From: Candidatus Palibaumannia cicadellinicola
GTDB lineage: Bacteria > Pseudomonadota > Gammaproteobacteria > Enterobacterales > Enterobacteriaceae
Direction: 5' to 3'
Length of the DNA stretch: 64,000 nt
Assembly: GCF_000754265.1 (NCBI RefSeq)
Contig: NZ_CP008985.1
Coordinates: 372,001-436,000 of the forward strand
Position 1 is the first letter of the stretch. Each line of letters starts with the position of its first letter. Position numbers and translations under genes: made by a program. Below, one piece after another: positions 18,367 through 30,436 of the stretch. The notes beneath the pieces are model-generated. The model had not been told where the DNA came from. It did not search any database and saw only the letters and a program-made list of their open reading frames with translations.

Positions 18367-20373
18367 TTACTCTTCATTAAAAATAGTTAGATACTCTGTT
18401 TTTTTTTGTTGTTTTAAGTAATTTACTACCGCATGTACTTCTTCATCTTGTACGAAAGCGCCATGTACACGTATTGGCAATGAGGAATGAGAAGCTAGAT
18501 ACAGCATATCACCCATACCAAGTAGAGATTCAGCACCAGTTTTATCTAAAATAGTTCGAGAGTCTATTGTACTTGAGACAGTAAAAGCAATACGTGTTGG
18601 AATATTAGCTTTAATAAGACCAGTAATAACGTCTACAGACGGACGTTGTGTAGCAAGCACTAAGTGAATACCAGAAGCTCGTGCTTTTTGTGCTAAACGA
18701 ACAATTAATTCTTCAATTTTTTTTCCAAGCATCATCATTAGGTCAGCTAATTCATCTACTACTATTACAATATATGGCAATGCATCTAATTCAGCAATAT
18801 AATCATTCTGTTTTCTATCTGTTACTTGTTTAATACGTTTATTATAATTTGTTAAATTACGGACACCAAATGCTGACATTAATTTATAACGTCTTTCCAT
18901 CTCATTAATACACCAAAGTAATACATGTTTAGCATCATTCATGTTGGTAACTACTTTAGTTAATAAATGAGGAATTCCTTCATAAACTGAAAGTTCTAAC
19001 ATTTTAGGATCAATCATTATAAAACGTACTTTTTGTGGTGTAGCTTTATATAAGATGCTTAAAATCATAGCATTTATTCCGACTGATTTTCCAGAACCTG
19101 TAGTACCAGCTATTAATACGTGAGGCATTTGCATAAGATCGACAATAACGGTCTGTCCCCTAATATCTTGCCCAAGTACTAAAGATAATGGTGATTTAAC
19201 TTTACTAAACTCATCACAGTCGAAAACTTCACGTAGAGAAATGCTATGACGTTGCTTATTTGGAATATCTAAACCTATATAAGGCTTACCTGGAATAATT
19301 TCTACTATTTGTACCATATTTGTTGATAACGCACGTGCGATATCGCGTGATAAGCTAGATATCTGTGCTACTTTAACACCAGGTGCTAAATCTAACTCAA
19401 AACGGGTAATGACAGGCCCTGGAAATACTCCTACCACCTTAACTTGAATACGATAACCAGCTAAACAGGATTCTACTAACCTTGCTGTTTGCTTAAGATA
19501 TAATATTTCTACTTTTTTTTCTTCTCGCTTATGAGCTCGTAATAGATCTATTATAGGTAATTCTATAGAAGATTGTGGTAATGGTAGTTCTTGTGAAATC
19601 ATAATATTAGTATTATTCACACAAGTATTTTTGGATCTCAAATTGATGTCGCATATTTTTATTTGATTGTTATTACCTTTATAGTGATTATCTTTATGAT
19701 CCAGATCTTTCTTCTCTTTAGAAAAAAAAGTATTTAAATAGTAGGATGCTGTCTTTCTTGCAAATGGTAACAAACGATCTTTGTTTTGCCTTCGTTGTAA
19801 CGAAGTATGATCATTATTATTAATACCATACTGATTAACATGATGATGAGACGAAAAATAATATAAAATTATATTACTAATTTTTAGTATCAAGAGACCT
19901 ATGGCATTAATAACAATGAGCCAATACCAGCCCGTTAATAGTGTTAAACTCGTAACCAAAAAACATAATAATAAAAGTGTTGCGCTGATATGATCTAACC
20001 AAAGTAATAAAGTATTACTTAATATATTACCAATAATACCACCACAATAAAAATAATCTAGTTCGTTCATTTGAAGAGCAGTAAGACCGCAAGAACTTAC
20101 TAATAGTATAAAAATACTAATAATTTTAAACGTAATCGCAACCAAATCTATATAGTTACGTTGTATAAATGCTAAATAGCAAGCAAACAAAATAAGAAAT
20201 GGTATGATATAAGCTAATATACCCCAAAAAAATAATAAAGTATCTGCAAGCCAGGCACCAGTTTTACCACCTATATTATTAATTGTAATATTAGAACTAA
20301 TTTGCAACCAGCTCGGATCATAAGGATCAAAGCTTACTAATACTGCTATTAAATAATATGCAACTATACACAC
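18367..20373 (-). CDS. ftsK: DNA translocase FtsK, short form without gamma domain
   Basis: FtsK couples septum formation to chromosome segregation. Here about four N-terminal membrane segments (within about 1-170) are followed by a linker of only about 115 residues (about 600 in E. coli) and the RecA-like motor. Walker A GTTGSGKS is at about 423-430 and Walker B IVIVVDELAD at about 535-544. The protein ends at residue 668, just after VHGAFVQDEEVHAVVNYLK. The C-terminal gamma winged helix, which in E. coli reads KOPS and activates XerD, is absent. The GTG start at 20373 is uncertain: homologous sequence (KKYRLLLDVILTIV) continues in frame upstream to a stop at 20455-20457, without ATG, GTG or TTG, so a rare start such as ATT at 20445 is possible. 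Confidence 0.92.
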   Translation of the reverse strand: MCIVAYYLIAVLVSFDPYDPSWLQISSNITINNIGGKTGAWLADTLLFFWGILAYIIPFLILFACYLAFIQRNYIDLVAITFKIISIFILLVSSCGLTALQMNELDYFYCGGIIGNILSNTLLLWLDHISATLLLLCFLVTSLTLLTGWYWLIVINAIGLLILKISNIILYYFSSHHHVNQYGINNNDHTSLQRRQNKDRLLPFARKTASYYLNTFFSKEKKDLDHKDNHYKGNNNQIKICDINLRSKNTCVNNTNIMISQELPLPQSSIELPIIDLLRAHKREEKKVEILYLKQTARLVESCLAGYRIQVKVVGVFPGPVITRFELDLAPGVKVAQISSLSRDIARALSTNMVQIVEIIPGKPYIGLDIPNKQRHSISLREVFDCDEFSKVKSPLSLVLGQDIRGQTVIVDLMQMPHVLIAGTTGSGKSVGINAMILSILYKATPQKVRFIMIDPKMLELSVYEGIPHLLTKVVTNMNDAKHVLLWCINEMERRYKLMSAFGVRNLTNYNKRIKQVTDRKQNDYIAELDALPYIVIVVDELADLMMMLGKKIEELIVRLAQKARASGIHLVLATQRPSVDVITGLIKANIPTRIAFTVSSTIDSRTILDKTGAESLLGMGDMLYLASHSSLPIRVHGAFVQDEEVHAVVNYLKQQKKTEYLTIFNEE

Positions 20374-20454
20374 TATAGTTAAGATTACATCTAGTAATAA
20401 TCTATATTTTTTATTAAATAAATTTTGTTGGATGCCGGCTTCAATAAATGTACT

Positions 20455-21783
<1,329 letters not shown>

Positions 21784-21975
21784 AAATAATAATTACAAAT
21801 TATATTTTTATATTATTTTTTTAATATAATTTAAATAATTTTATTATTGTAATAATAAGGTAGCTTAATTGCTGCTAAGTTAGTTAATATTTTTGGAATT
21901 TTTTTCAGCTTGTTTTGATATTATTTTATTGATTTAATTAACAAGAACAAATCTTTTTCTATACTCGAGCACTCA

Positions 21976-22194
21976 ATGACAAAAGAAGAAAATATTGAAA
22001 TACAAGGTACAGTATTAGACACACTAGCTAACACCATGTTTCGTGTTGAATTAGAAAATGGACATATAGTTACAGCACATATCTCTGGTAAAATGCGTAA
22101 AAACTATATTCGTATATTAACAGGTGATAAAGTAACGGTTGAACTTACTCCGTACGATTTAAAAAAAGGACGTATTATATTTCGTAGTCGTTAA
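21976..22194 (+). CDS. infA: Translation initiation factor IF-1
   Basis: IF-1 is a small OB-fold protein that binds the A site of the 30S subunit during initiation. It has 72 residues, identical in length to E. coli, with [36 protein letters not shown] and the ending GRIIFRSR. The start [11 protein letters not shown] corresponds to MAKEDNIEMQG. The 190-bp spacer upstream is where E. coli has aat and cydDC. The next gene is artP after a 172-bp spacer that carries a perfect palindrome. Confidence 0.98.
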   Translation: MTKEENIEIQGTVLDTLANTMFRVELENGHIVTAHISGKMRKNYIRILTGDKVTVELTPYDLKKGRIIFRSR

Positions 22195-22245
22195 ACTTTA
22201 TTAAAATTTAAGTTATAATAATTATACATCAAAAGTATTTGTAAT

Positions 22246-22263
22246 ATAGTATAATTATACTAT
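22246..22263. repeat. 18-bp perfect palindrome between infA and artP
   Basis: The sequence 22246-22263 (ATAGTATAA and its reverse complement) is a perfect palindrome without spacer, about 50 bp after infA and 104 bp before artP. It could be an operator or the infA terminator stem. It is 18 bp long like an ARG box but misses the consensus at several fixed positions. Chance occurrence in AT-rich DNA is possible. Confidence 0.5.
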
Positions 22264-22366
22264 TTAATAATAACTAAAGTAATTTATATATTTTAACTAA
22301 TTGCATTTAATTAGTTATTAATGCTATTATATATGTAATAATTGCTGTTTATTTTTTAGTTTTCCT

Positions 22367-23095
22367 ATGAGTATTAAACTTAAAAAGATCAACTGTTTTT
22401 ATGGAACGTATCAAGCGCTATTTGATATTAATATCACCTGCTTATCTGGTGATATAGTAGTGCTACTAGGACCTAGTGGAGCAGGTAAAAGTTCGTTATT
22501 ACGAGTATTTAATTTATTAGAAATACCTAGTACTGGTCAATTATATATTGCTGGTAATTTTTTTGATTTCAGCCATAAAATTAATATTAATTCTATTCGC
22601 TTATTACGTCAAAATGTTGGTATGGTTTTTCAACAATATCACTTATGGCCTCATTTAACAGTGAGGCAAAATTTAACGGAAGCTCCCTGTAGAGTACAAG
22701 GCTTAATTCGTGCAACTGCTAATGCTCGTGCAGATAAATTACTTCACAGATTACAGTTAAAAAATTTTGCTAATCGATTTCCGTTACATCTTTCAGGCGG
22801 AGAACAACAAAGGGTAGCAATTGCTCGTGCATTAATGATGGAACCACAAGTTTTATTATTCGATGAACCAACTTCTGCTTTAGATCCCGAAATCACTGCA
22901 CAAATAATTAGTATTATTCATGAATTATCAGAAACTGGTATTACTCAAGTCATTGTCACTCATGAAATTGATGTTGCTAGAAAAATCGCTAGTCATATCA
23001 TTTATATGGAAAATGGTAAAGTGATAGAACAAGGAGACGCTAGTCATTTGGCTTTACCGCAAACTATAGGATTTACTCGTTATTTATCGCATTAA
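22367..23095 (+). CDS. artP: Arginine ABC transporter ATPase ArtP
   Basis: This is the ATPase subunit of the arginine importer; it drives transport through ArtQM. It has 242 residues, the E. coli length, and starts [13 protein letters not shown]. Walker [10 protein letters not shown] is at 35-43, the signature LSGGEQQR at 142-149 and Walker B with LLFDEP at 163-168, followed by the switch His in VTHEID. It is the first gene of artP-artI-artQ-artM with spacings of 34 bp and then overlaps, which indicates one operon. In E. coli the operon is repressed by ArgR; a clear ARG box was not found here. Confidence 0.97.
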   Translation: MSIKLKKINCFYGTYQALFDINITCLSGDIVVLLGPSGAGKSSLLRVFNLLEIPSTGQLYIAGNFFDFSHKININSIRLLRQNVGMVFQQYHLWPHLTVRQNLTEAPCRVQGLIRATANARADKLLHRLQLKNFANRFPLHLSGGEQQRVAIARALMMEPQVLLFDEPTSALDPEITAQIISIIHELSETGITQVIVTHEIDVARKIASHIIYMENGKVIEQGDASHLALPQTIGFTRYLSH

Positions 23096-23129
23096 TTAAT
23101 AATGATAATTAAGATTAGATGATTATAAA

Positions 23130-23876
23130 ATGAAAAAGTTAGTAATAGTATGGTTATTAGCTGCTATATCGAGCTTCTCTGCAATGACTAAAACACTACG
23201 TTTTGCAACTGATGCAAACTATGCACCATTTGAATATGTTGGTATAAACAATCAAATTCAAGGATTTGATATTGATCTTGCTAACGCATTATGTCAAAAA
23301 ATGCAAATCAATTGCATTTTTATTAATCAAACTTTTGATAGTCTTATTCCAAGCTTAAGTTATCATCGCTGTGATGCCGTCATCTCGGGAATGGATATTA
23401 CTGCAACACGTATGAAGCAAGTTTTATTTACAGATTCATATTATCCCAATTCAGCAATCTTCGTTACAACTCATCATAAAAAAAAGTCTATTATGCAAAC
23501 TAATTTGATTAATCAACGAATCGGAACCCAAAATGGATCAACTCACCAAAAATATTTAATCGATAAACATCCAATGATTAATCTCATCTCGTATGATAGT
23601 TATCAGAATGCTATTTTAGATTTAAAAAATGGTCGTTTAGATGGTATCTTTGGTGATACTGCAGTAGTCAATCAATGGCTAAAACAAGATAATAATCTTC
23701 TAACTATTGGCCAGAAAGTAACGGATAAAGATTATTTTGGTACTGGTCTTGGTATTGCTATACGAGCAAATAACAATACTTTATTAACAAATTTGAATCA
23801 AGCATTAGTTAGTATTAAACAAGATGGTACTTATCAGATGATCTATGAAAAATGGTTTAAAAGTTCCTTTGAATGA
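23130..23876 (+). CDS. artI: Periplasmic arginine-binding protein (ArtI/ArtJ type)
   Basis: The protein captures arginine in the periplasm and delivers it to ArtQMP. It has 248 residues with a signal peptide (MKKLVIVWLLAAISSFSAMT, cleavage near 19-21). The family 3 solute-binding signature begins TLRFATDANYAPFEY and includes GFDIDLANALC and FDSLIPSL. The C-terminal half keeps VTDKDYFGTGLGIAIR. It resembles ArtI somewhat more than ArtJ because of its place between artP and artQ, but the two paralogues are too similar to separate by eye. E. coli also has a separate artJ downstream of artM; no second copy is present here. The stop overlaps the artQ start by four bases. Confidence 0.95.
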   Translation: MKKLVIVWLLAAISSFSAMTKTLRFATDANYAPFEYVGINNQIQGFDIDLANALCQKMQINCIFINQTFDSLIPSLSYHRCDAVISGMDITATRMKQVLFTDSYYPNSAIFVTTHHKKKSIMQTNLINQRIGTQNGSTHQKYLIDKHPMINLISYDSYQNAILDLKNGRLDGIFGDTAVVNQWLKQDNNLLTIGQKVTDKDYFGTGLGIAIRANNNTLLTNLNQALVSIKQDGTYQMIYEKWFKSSFE

Positions 23877-24589
23877 TAGAATTACACCTTCTCATAAAAG
23901 CTACGAGTACAACCTTAAAACTAGCATTATGTGCTTTAGTTATAGGTTTAATATTAGCAATAAGTTTTGCTGTACTAGAAGAGCTACGAATGTGGAAATG
24001 GTTAACATTTATTGGAAAAATATTTTTTTCATTATTTTGCGGATTACCAGAAATTTTAATTGTACTTTTTATCTACTTAGTTACATCACAGTCATTAATA
24101 ATATTAGTTAATAATATTAATGACTATTGTCATACTTATTTAGATTTTTCTCTTCCTATTGATAATTTCAATCTTAATCCATTATTATGCGGTATAATTG
24201 CATTAGCGTTAATATATGCTTCTTATGCTTATTACATACTACGAGGAGCTATCAAAGCTATATCAAAAAAGCAATGGGAATCAGGTCAAGCTTTAGGCAT
24301 GAATAATAGTGTTATTTTATTTCATTTAATATTACCACAAATATGGCGATTAGCATTACCTGGATTAGGTAATCAATGGTTAGTTTTATTAAAAGATACT
24401 ACACTCGTTTCCCTGATTAGTGTGAATGATCTGATGCTACAAACCAAAAGCATTATTACGATAACTCATAAGCCTTTTACATGGTATGTATTATCTTCTT
24501 TAATATATTTAGTTATCACGCTATTTAGCCAAGTTATTTTATTTTTGTTAGAACGTTTCGCAAATCGTTTTGAGAAGGTGATAACCTGA
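23873..24589 (+). CDS. artQ: Arginine ABC transporter permease ArtQ
   Basis: This is one half of the inner-membrane channel. The protein has 238 residues and about five hydrophobic segments. The permease coupling (EAA-type) loop is seen in ESGQALGMNNSVILFHLILP (about 138-157), which contacts ArtP. It is unusually rich in Ile, Leu and Asn, reflecting AT pressure. A small insert appears around 85-105 (between NNINDYCH and NPLL), as in E. coli ArtQ. The start ATG overlaps the artI stop (ATGA), and the stop overlaps the artM start (TGATG), so translation is probably coupled through the operon. Confidence 0.95.
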   Translation: MIELHLLIKATSTTLKLALCALVIGLILAISFAVLEELRMWKWLTFIGKIFFSLFCGLPEILIVLFIYLVTSQSLIILVNNINDYCHTYLDFSLPIDNFNLNPLLCGIIALALIYASYAYYILRGAIKAISKKQWESGQALGMNNSVILFHLILPQIWRLALPGLGNQWLVLLKDTTLVSLISVNDLMLQTKSIITITHKPFTWYVLSSLIYLVITLFSQVILFLLERFANRFEKVIT

Positions 24590-25263
24590 TGTTTAGTTAT
24601 TTACCAACTTTATTATTAGGTTTACCAGTAAGCCTTATATTAATGATAGTTGCAGTTTTAATAGCATTATTATTATCAATACTGTTTACAATAATAATTA
24701 TGCTTAATATGTATTTTATTTCACAGTTAGTCAAACTATATATAATACTTTTTACTGGTACGCCATTTTTAGTACAACTATTTTTAATTTACTATGGTCC
24801 AGGTGAGTTTGCTCTTTTATATACTAATCCTTGGTTATGGTCTTTACTATCACAACCTTGGTTATGTGCTATACTAGCATTAGCACTGAATAGTGCTGCT
24901 TATAGTACACAATTATTTGTCAGATCGACACGTACTATACCACCTGGGCTTTGGCAAGCTTGTACAGCACTTGGCATGAGTAAATTACAATCTTTACGTG
25001 TATTAATGCCATTTGCTATAAAAAAATCCTTAACTTCATATACGAACGAAATCATATTAGTTTTTAAGAGTACTTCACTAGTTTATACTATTACTATTAT
25101 GGACATCATGGGTTATAGTCAACTAATTTATGGGAGAACTTATGATTTTCTCGTGTTTTGTACAGCTGGAATCATTTATTTAGCTATAAATAGTATGTTA
25201 AGATTTTTAATGTATCAGATTGAACGACGCGCATTACGTTTCGCGCTATGTAATGAAAATTAA
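24589..25263 (+). CDS. artM: Arginine ABC transporter permease ArtM
   Basis: This is the second channel subunit, 224 residues (E. coli 222), with about five membrane segments. The coupling loop is QACTALGMSKLQSLRVLMP at about 125-143. Conserved elements are FTGTPFLVQLFLIYYGPG and LALNSAAYSTQLF. It is the last gene of the art operon, and its start overlaps artQ by one base (TGATG). No terminator with a clear T-tract follows. A working arginine importer suggests the cell takes arginine from host or partner, but whether it also lacks arginine synthesis cannot be seen here. Confidence 0.95.
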   Translation: MFSYLPTLLLGLPVSLILMIVAVLIALLLSILFTIIIMLNMYFISQLVKLYIILFTGTPFLVQLFLIYYGPGEFALLYTNPWLWSLLSQPWLCAILALALNSAAYSTQLFVRSTRTIPPGLWQACTALGMSKLQSLRVLMPFAIKKSLTSYTNEIILVFKSTSLVYTITIMDIMGYSQLIYGRTYDFLVFCTAGIIYLAINSMLRFLMYQIERRALRFALCNEN

Positions 25264-26015
<752 letters not shown>

Positions 26016-26050
26016 TTAGGTCATTAAAATTACTTAAGGAGTCCAAATTA

Positions 26051-26686
26051 GTGAACGGTTTAATTGGACGCAAAGTAGGTATGACGCGTATTTTTACTCC
26101 AGATGGAATTTCTATTCCTATAACGGTTATAGAAATCACAATAAACAAAGTTACTCAAGTTAAATCTATGAACAAAGATGGATATAGTGCTATTCAAGTA
26201 ACTACTGGAAACAAAAAAATGAATCGGGTTAATAAACCCGAAGCTGGACATTTTACTAAAGCAGGAGTTATAGCAGGTCGTGGTTTATGGGAGTTTCGTA
26301 TTCTAAAAGATAATAATATAACTGTGGGACAATTAATCACAATAGAAGAGTTGACTCATATTAAAAAAGTTGATGTCACTGGCATTTCTAAAGGAAAAGG
26401 ATTTGCAGGTACTGTTAAACGTTGGAACTTTCATACTCAAGATGCTAGTCATGGTAACTCATTATCTCACAGAGTGCCAGGTTCCATTGGTCAAAATCAA
26501 TCTCCAGGAAAAGTATTTAAAGGAAAAAAAATGGCCGGACAAATGGGTAATCAACGAGTAACTGTACAAAATTTAGATGTGATTCGTATTGATTTAAAAA
26601 AGAACCTACTACTAGTCAAAGGTGCTATTCCAGGAGCAATTGGTAGTGATCTAATGATAAAACCAGCTATCAAGCTATCACATTAA
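26051..26686 (+). CDS. rplC: 50S ribosomal protein L3
   Basis: L3 is an early-assembly protein near the peptidyl transferase centre. It has 211 residues, starts at GTG (26051) and has AAGGAG eight bases upstream. The family block [17 protein letters not shown] is intact, and Gln150, which PrmB methylates in E. coli, is conserved; prmB is also in this window (41682-42644). The C-terminus carries two extra residues (LSH end). It lies in the S10 operon, 35 bp after rpsJ. Confidence 0.99.
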   Translation: MNGLIGRKVGMTRIFTPDGISIPITVIEITINKVTQVKSMNKDGYSAIQVTTGNKKMNRVNKPEAGHFTKAGVIAGRGLWEFRILKDNNITVGQLITIEELTHIKKVDVTGISKGKGFAGTVKRWNFHTQDASHGNSLSHRVPGSIGQNQSPGKVFKGKKMAGQMGNQRVTVQNLDVIRIDLKKNLLLVKGAIPGAIGSDLMIKPAIKLSH

Positions 26687-26696
26687 GGAGATCAAA

Positions 26697-27302
26697 ATGG
26701 AATTGGTATTACAAGACACGCAAAATGCGTTGTCTGTTTCCGAAACCATCTTTGGGTATGATTTTAATGAAGCTTTGATACATCAGGTTATTGTTGCATA
26801 TGCAGCATGTGCACGGTTAGGAAGCCGTGCTCAAAAAAATCGGGCTGAAGTTGTAGGTTCTAATAAAAAACCTTGGCGTCAAAAAGGTACTGGACGTGCA
26901 CGTTCTGGTACGGTTAAAAGTCCACTTTGGCGTTCTGGTGGTGTAACATTTGCAGCTAAACCACAAGATCATAGTCAAAAAATTAATAAAAAAATGTATC
27001 GTGGAGCTTTAAAGAGTATTTTGTCTGAATTAGTACGTCAGAAACGCTTAATTATTGTTGAGCAGTTTTCTATTCAAGCACCTAAAACTCAGTTATTAGC
27101 ACATAAACTAAAAAATATGGAGTTAGAAAATGTGTTAATTATCACCGATCAATCAGATCAAAATTTATTTTTAGCAGCACGTAATCTCTATAAAGTAGAG
27201 ATAAATAATGTGAATCATATTAATTTAATGAGTTTAATTGCCTTTGATAAAATCATTCTCACAATAAATTCAGTCAAGAAAATTGAGGAAAGGTTAGCAT
27301 GA
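26697..27302 (+). CDS. rplD: 50S ribosomal protein L4
   Basis: L4 lines the peptide exit tunnel and in E. coli represses its own operon by binding the S10 leader and promoting attenuation. It has 201 residues, the E. coli length. The tunnel loop with [21 protein letters not shown] (about residues 44-64, here split by species changes) is well kept. AAGGAG precedes the start. The stop overlaps the rplW start by four bases. Confidence 0.98.
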   Translation: MELVLQDTQNALSVSETIFGYDFNEALIHQVIVAYAACARLGSRAQKNRAEVVGSNKKPWRQKGTGRARSGTVKSPLWRSGGVTFAAKPQDHSQKINKKMYRGALKSILSELVRQKRLIIVEQFSIQAPKTQLLAHKLKNMELENVLIITDQSDQNLFLAARNLYKVEINNVNHINLMSLIAFDKIILTINSVKKIEERLA

Positions 27303-27601
27303 TACCTGAAAACCGTGTGCTTCAAGTACTACATGCTCCGCATGTTTCTGAGAAAGCATCTCTCGTCATGGAAAAACATAATACTGTTGTTCTAAAAGTT
27401 GCTAAAAAGACGACGAAAGCTGAAATTAAACATGCTATATATAAATTATTTGAAGCAAAAGTCAAAAAAATACGTACTATAGTCGTAAAAGGAAAAATCA
27501 AACGTCATGGACGACGTATTGGTTTTCGTAGTAATTGGAAAAAAGCTTACATCACTCTAAAAGATAAACAAGATTTAGATCTAATGAGTAGCGTAAAGTA
27601 A
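27299..27601 (+). CDS. rplW: 50S ribosomal protein L23
   Basis: L23 surrounds the tunnel exit and is the docking site for trigger factor and SRP. It has 100 residues, as in E. coli, and the trigger-factor contact Glu (about residue 18) is seen in [13 protein letters not shown]. It overlaps rplD by four bases (ATGA), implying coupled translation, and lies 19 bp before rplB. Confidence 0.98.
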   Translation: MIPENRVLQVLHAPHVSEKASLVMEKHNTVVLKVAKKTTKAEIKHAIYKLFEAKVKKIRTIVVKGKIKRHGRRIGFRSNWKKAYITLKDKQDLDLMSSVK

Positions 27602-27620
27602 GTAGGAAAGAGAAAGAACA

Positions 27621-28442
27621 ATGACTATAATAAAATGTAAACCAACCTCTCCTGCTCGACGCCATGTTGTAAAAATAGTAAATACTGAGCTACATAATAA
27701 AAAGCCTTTTATTCCGTTACTAGAAGCGATTAGCAAATCTGGTGGACGTAATAATAATGGTCGTATCACAACACGTCATATTGGTGGTGGACATAAACAA
27801 CGTTATCGTATAATAGACTTTAAACGTAATAAAGACAGTATTCCAGCAATCATAGAACGTATTGAGTACGATCCAAATCGTTCATCTAATATTGCATTAA
27901 TTTTATATTCCGATGGTGAACGTCGTTACATTATAGCACCAAAAGGATTAAAAATAGGTGACCAGATTGCGTCTGGTAATAATGCCGCAATCAAAACCGG
28001 TAATACTCTACCAATGCGAAATATTCCGCTTGGTTCTACTGTACATAATGTAGAAATGAAAGCAGGAAAAGGTGGGCAGTTAGCTCGTTCTGCAGGTGCT
28101 TATATTCAAATTATAGCACGTGATGATAAATATGTTACATTACGTTTACGTTCTGGTGAAATACGTAAAATTAATTCTGAATGTCGTGCTACTTTAGGTG
28201 AAGTTGGAAATGCGGAACATATGCTACGTGTTCTAGGTAAAGCTGGTGCTAGTCGTTGGCGTGGTATTCGTCCAACAGTTCGTGGTACGGCTATGAATCC
28301 TGTTGATCATCCTCATGGTGGTGGAGAAGGTCGTAATTTCGGTAAACATCCAGTATCCCCATGGGGAATCAAAACTAAAGGTAAGAAAACCCGTCATAAT
28401 CAGCGAACTAATAAATTTATTATACATCGTCGTAGCTCTTAG
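27621..28442 (+). CDS. rplB: 50S ribosomal protein L2
   Basis: L2 is an essential core protein needed for subunit joining and close to the peptidyl transferase centre. It has 273 residues, as in E. coli. The region with the conserved His (about 229) is intact: [25 protein letters not shown] precedes the start. It belongs to the S10 operon. Confidence 0.99.
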   Translation: MTIIKCKPTSPARRHVVKIVNTELHNKKPFIPLLEAISKSGGRNNNGRITTRHIGGGHKQRYRIIDFKRNKDSIPAIIERIEYDPNRSSNIALILYSDGERRYIIAPKGLKIGDQIASGNNAAIKTGNTLPMRNIPLGSTVHNVEMKAGKGGQLARSAGAYIQIIARDDKYVTLRLRSGEIRKINSECRATLGEVGNAEHMLRVLGKAGASRWRGIRPTVRGTAMNPVDHPHGGGEGRNFGKHPVSPWGIKTKGKKTRHNQRTNKFIIHRRSS

Positions 28443-28467
28443 CTAATAATTATTAGAGGATTAATTA

Positions 28468-28746
28468 ATGCCACGCTCTCTCAAGAAAGGTCCTTTTATC
28501 GATCTGCATTTGCTGCAGAAAGTAGAGAAAGCGGTGAAAACTGGTAACAAAAAACCTATTCGTACTTGGTCCCGTCGTTCAACAATCTTTCCCCAAATGA
28601 TAGGTTTAACTATCTCGGTTCATAATGGACGACAACATATACCTATTTTTGTTGCTGATGAAATGGTTGGTCATAAACTTGGTGAATTTGCACCAACACG
28701 AACTTATCGTGGGCATACAGCCGATAAAAAAGCTAAAAAGCGTTAA
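28468..28746 (+). CDS. rpsS: 30S ribosomal protein S19
   Basis: S19 sits in the 30S head and bridges to the 50S. It has 92 residues and starts [20 protein letters not shown] lies upstream of the ATG. The block [20 protein letters not shown] is kept, and it ends KKAKKR. It lies 25 bp after rplB in the S10 operon. Confidence 0.99.
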   Translation: MPRSLKKGPFIDLHLLQKVEKAVKTGNKKPIRTWSRRSTIFPQMIGLTISVHNGRQHIPIFVADEMVGHKLGEFAPTRTYRGHTADKKAKKR

Positions 28747-28773
28747 GTAACGTAGAGTAGAAGGTATAAAAAA

Positions 28774-29106
28774 ATGGAAACTGTTGCTAAACATTGTCAC
28801 GCTCGTTCTTCTGCTCAAAAATTACGCTTAGTAGTCGAATTAATTCGTGATAAAAAAGTATCAGAAGCGCTAGAAATTTTAACTTATACTAATAAAAAAG
28901 CGGCTTATTTGGTAAAAAAGGTACTAGAATCTGCTATTGCTAACGCTGACCATAACGATGGTGCGGATATTGATCATCTCAAAATTAAAAATATTTTTGT
29001 TGATGTTGGACCGAGCATAAAACGTATTATGCCTCGTGCTAAAGGTCGAATAGATCACATTATAAAGCGTACTAGCCATATTACAGTTGTCGTATCTGAT
29101 CGTTAA
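28774..29106 (+). CDS. rplV: 50S ribosomal protein L22
   Basis: L22 lines the exit tunnel with its long beta-hairpin, the site of macrolide and stall-peptide contacts. It has 110 residues, like E. coli. The hairpin region [17 protein letters not shown] is kept. It starts [19 protein letters not shown]. The next gene, rpsC, starts 16 bp after the stop. Confidence 0.98.
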   Translation: METVAKHCHARSSAQKLRLVVELIRDKKVSEALEILTYTNKKAAYLVKKVLESAIANADHNDGADIDHLKIKNIFVDVGPSIKRIMPRAKGRIDHIIKRTSHITVVVSDR

Positions 29107-29122
29107 AATCTGGAGATTAGTA

Positions 29123-29821
29123 ATGGGTCAGAAAGTGCATCCTTATGGTATGCGTTTGGGGATTATTAAACACTGGAACTCTACTTGGTATGCGAATACT
29201 AAAGAATTCGCTCAAAATCTAAATAGCGACTTTAAAGTTCGTCAACTGATTACAAGTAAATTATCAAAAGCTTCTATTTCAAAAATTATTATTGAACGTC
29301 CAGCTAAAAGTATTCGTATCACGATTCATACTGCACGTCCGGGTATTGTGATTGGAAAAAAAGGTGAAGACGTTGAGAAGTTACGTCAATCAGTAGCGAA
29401 ATTAGCTGGAGTTCCAGCACAGATAAATATTTCTGAAATACGTAAACCGGAACTAAATGTAAAACTAGTAGCTGACAATATTGCGTCACAACTAGAACGT
29501 AGAGTGATATTTCGTCGTGCTATGAAACGTGCTGTACAAAATGCTATACGTTTGGGTGCTAAAGGAATTAAAGTTGAAGTTAGCGGTCGTTTAGGTGGTG
29601 CTGAAATAGCACGTACAGAATGGTACCGTGAAGGTCGTGTACCTTTACATACTTTACGTGCAGATATCGATTACAGTATCTCTGAAGCACATACTACTTA
29701 TGGTGTTATAGGAGTTAAAGTTTGGATCTTTAAAGGTGAAATTTTAGATGGTATGATGGCAATTGAACAACAAGAATCATCGGTTCAACCAAAAACACCA
29801 CAACGTAAAGGTCGCAAGTGA
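29123..29821 (+). CDS. rpsC: 30S ribosomal protein S3
   Basis: S3 forms part of the mRNA entry tunnel and helicase. The true start is 29123 ([13 protein letters not shown]) with GGAG seven bases upstream; the open frame continues upstream inside rplV but is unlike S3. The product has 232 residues (E. coli 233). The KH motif [13 protein letters not shown] and the [10 protein letters not shown] helix (mRNA-contact arginines) are kept. Confidence 0.98.
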   Translation: MGQKVHPYGMRLGIIKHWNSTWYANTKEFAQNLNSDFKVRQLITSKLSKASISKIIIERPAKSIRITIHTARPGIVIGKKGEDVEKLRQSVAKLAGVPAQINISEIRKPELNVKLVADNIASQLERRVIFRRAMKRAVQNAIRLGAKGIKVEVSGRLGGAEIARTEWYREGRVPLHTLRADIDYSISEAHTTYGVIGVKVWIFKGEILDGMMAIEQQESSVQPKTPQRKGRK

Positions 29822-29833
29822 GGAACATCGCTA

Positions 29834-30244
29834 ATGTTACAACCAAAGCGAACCAAATTCCGTAAGATGCAAAAAAGCCGTAACCGTGGTTTAGCATTAG
29901 GTACGAATGTTCACTTCGGCACTTTCGGTTTAAAAGCTATAGATCGTGGTCGTTTGACTGCTCGTCAAATCGAAGCTGCACGTCGTACCATAACACGTGC
30001 AGTTAAACGTCAAGGAAAAGTTTGGATTCGTATTTTTCCAGATAAACCTATTACTGAAAAACCACTAGAAGTACGTATGGGAAAAGGTAAAGGTAATGTT
30101 GAAAACTGGGTAGCATTAGTTCAACCAGGAAAAGTATTATACGAACTGGATGGCGTAACAGAAGAGTTAGCTCGCGAAGCATTTAAATTAGCAGCCGCTA
30201 AATTACCAATTAAGACTACTTTTGTATATAAGATGATAATATAA
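29834..30244 (+). CDS. rplP: 50S ribosomal protein L16
   Basis: L16 contacts the A-site tRNA elbow. It has 136 residues and starts [19 protein letters not shown]. The arginine hydroxylated in E. coli (Arg81) corresponds to the VRMGKGKGN region and is present. The C-terminus ends KMII rather than the E. coli end. Its last base is the first base of the rpmC ATG (TAATG). Confidence 0.98.
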   Translation: MLQPKRTKFRKMQKSRNRGLALGTNVHFGTFGLKAIDRGRLTARQIEAARRTITRAVKRQGKVWIRIFPDKPITEKPLEVRMGKGKGNVENWVALVQPGKVLYELDGVTEELAREAFKLAAAKLPIKTTFVYKMII

Positions 30245-30435
30245 TGATTACACAAGAGTTACGTGAAAAAAATATCAAAGAATTACATATAGAATTACTT
30301 AGTTTACTTCGTGAACAATTTAATCTACGTATGCAAGCAGCAAGTGGTCAGCTTCAACATACTCACTTGTTAAGAACAGTACGTAAAAATATTGCGCGTG
30401 TTAAAACATTATTAACTGAGAATACAGGTATGTAA
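30244..30435 (+). CDS. rpmC: 50S ribosomal protein L29
   Basis: L29 is a small two-helix protein at the tunnel exit, next to L23. It has 63 residues, as in E. coli, and keeps [21 protein letters not shown]. The start overlaps rplP by one base and the stop is one base before rpsQ, so the three are tightly coupled. Confidence 0.98.
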   Translation: MITQELREKNIKELHIELLSLLREQFNLRMQAASGQLQHTHLLRTVRKNIARVKTLLTENTGM

Positions 30436-30436
30436 T

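Noticed and set aside
18308-18377. LolA start at 18377, overlapping ftsK
   Set aside because: It puts 23 hydrophilic, non-family residues before the signal peptide; 18308 gives the normal length.
22246-22263. Reading the palindrome as a genuine ARG box
   Set aside because: It has the right length but mismatches fixed positions of the consensus, so I list it only as a palindrome.
23845-24111. Plus-strand frame of 88 codons spanning artI and artQ
   Set aside because: Out of frame with both; the Cys- and Tyr-rich translation resembles no known protein, and the ATGA coupling of artI-artQ explains the junction.
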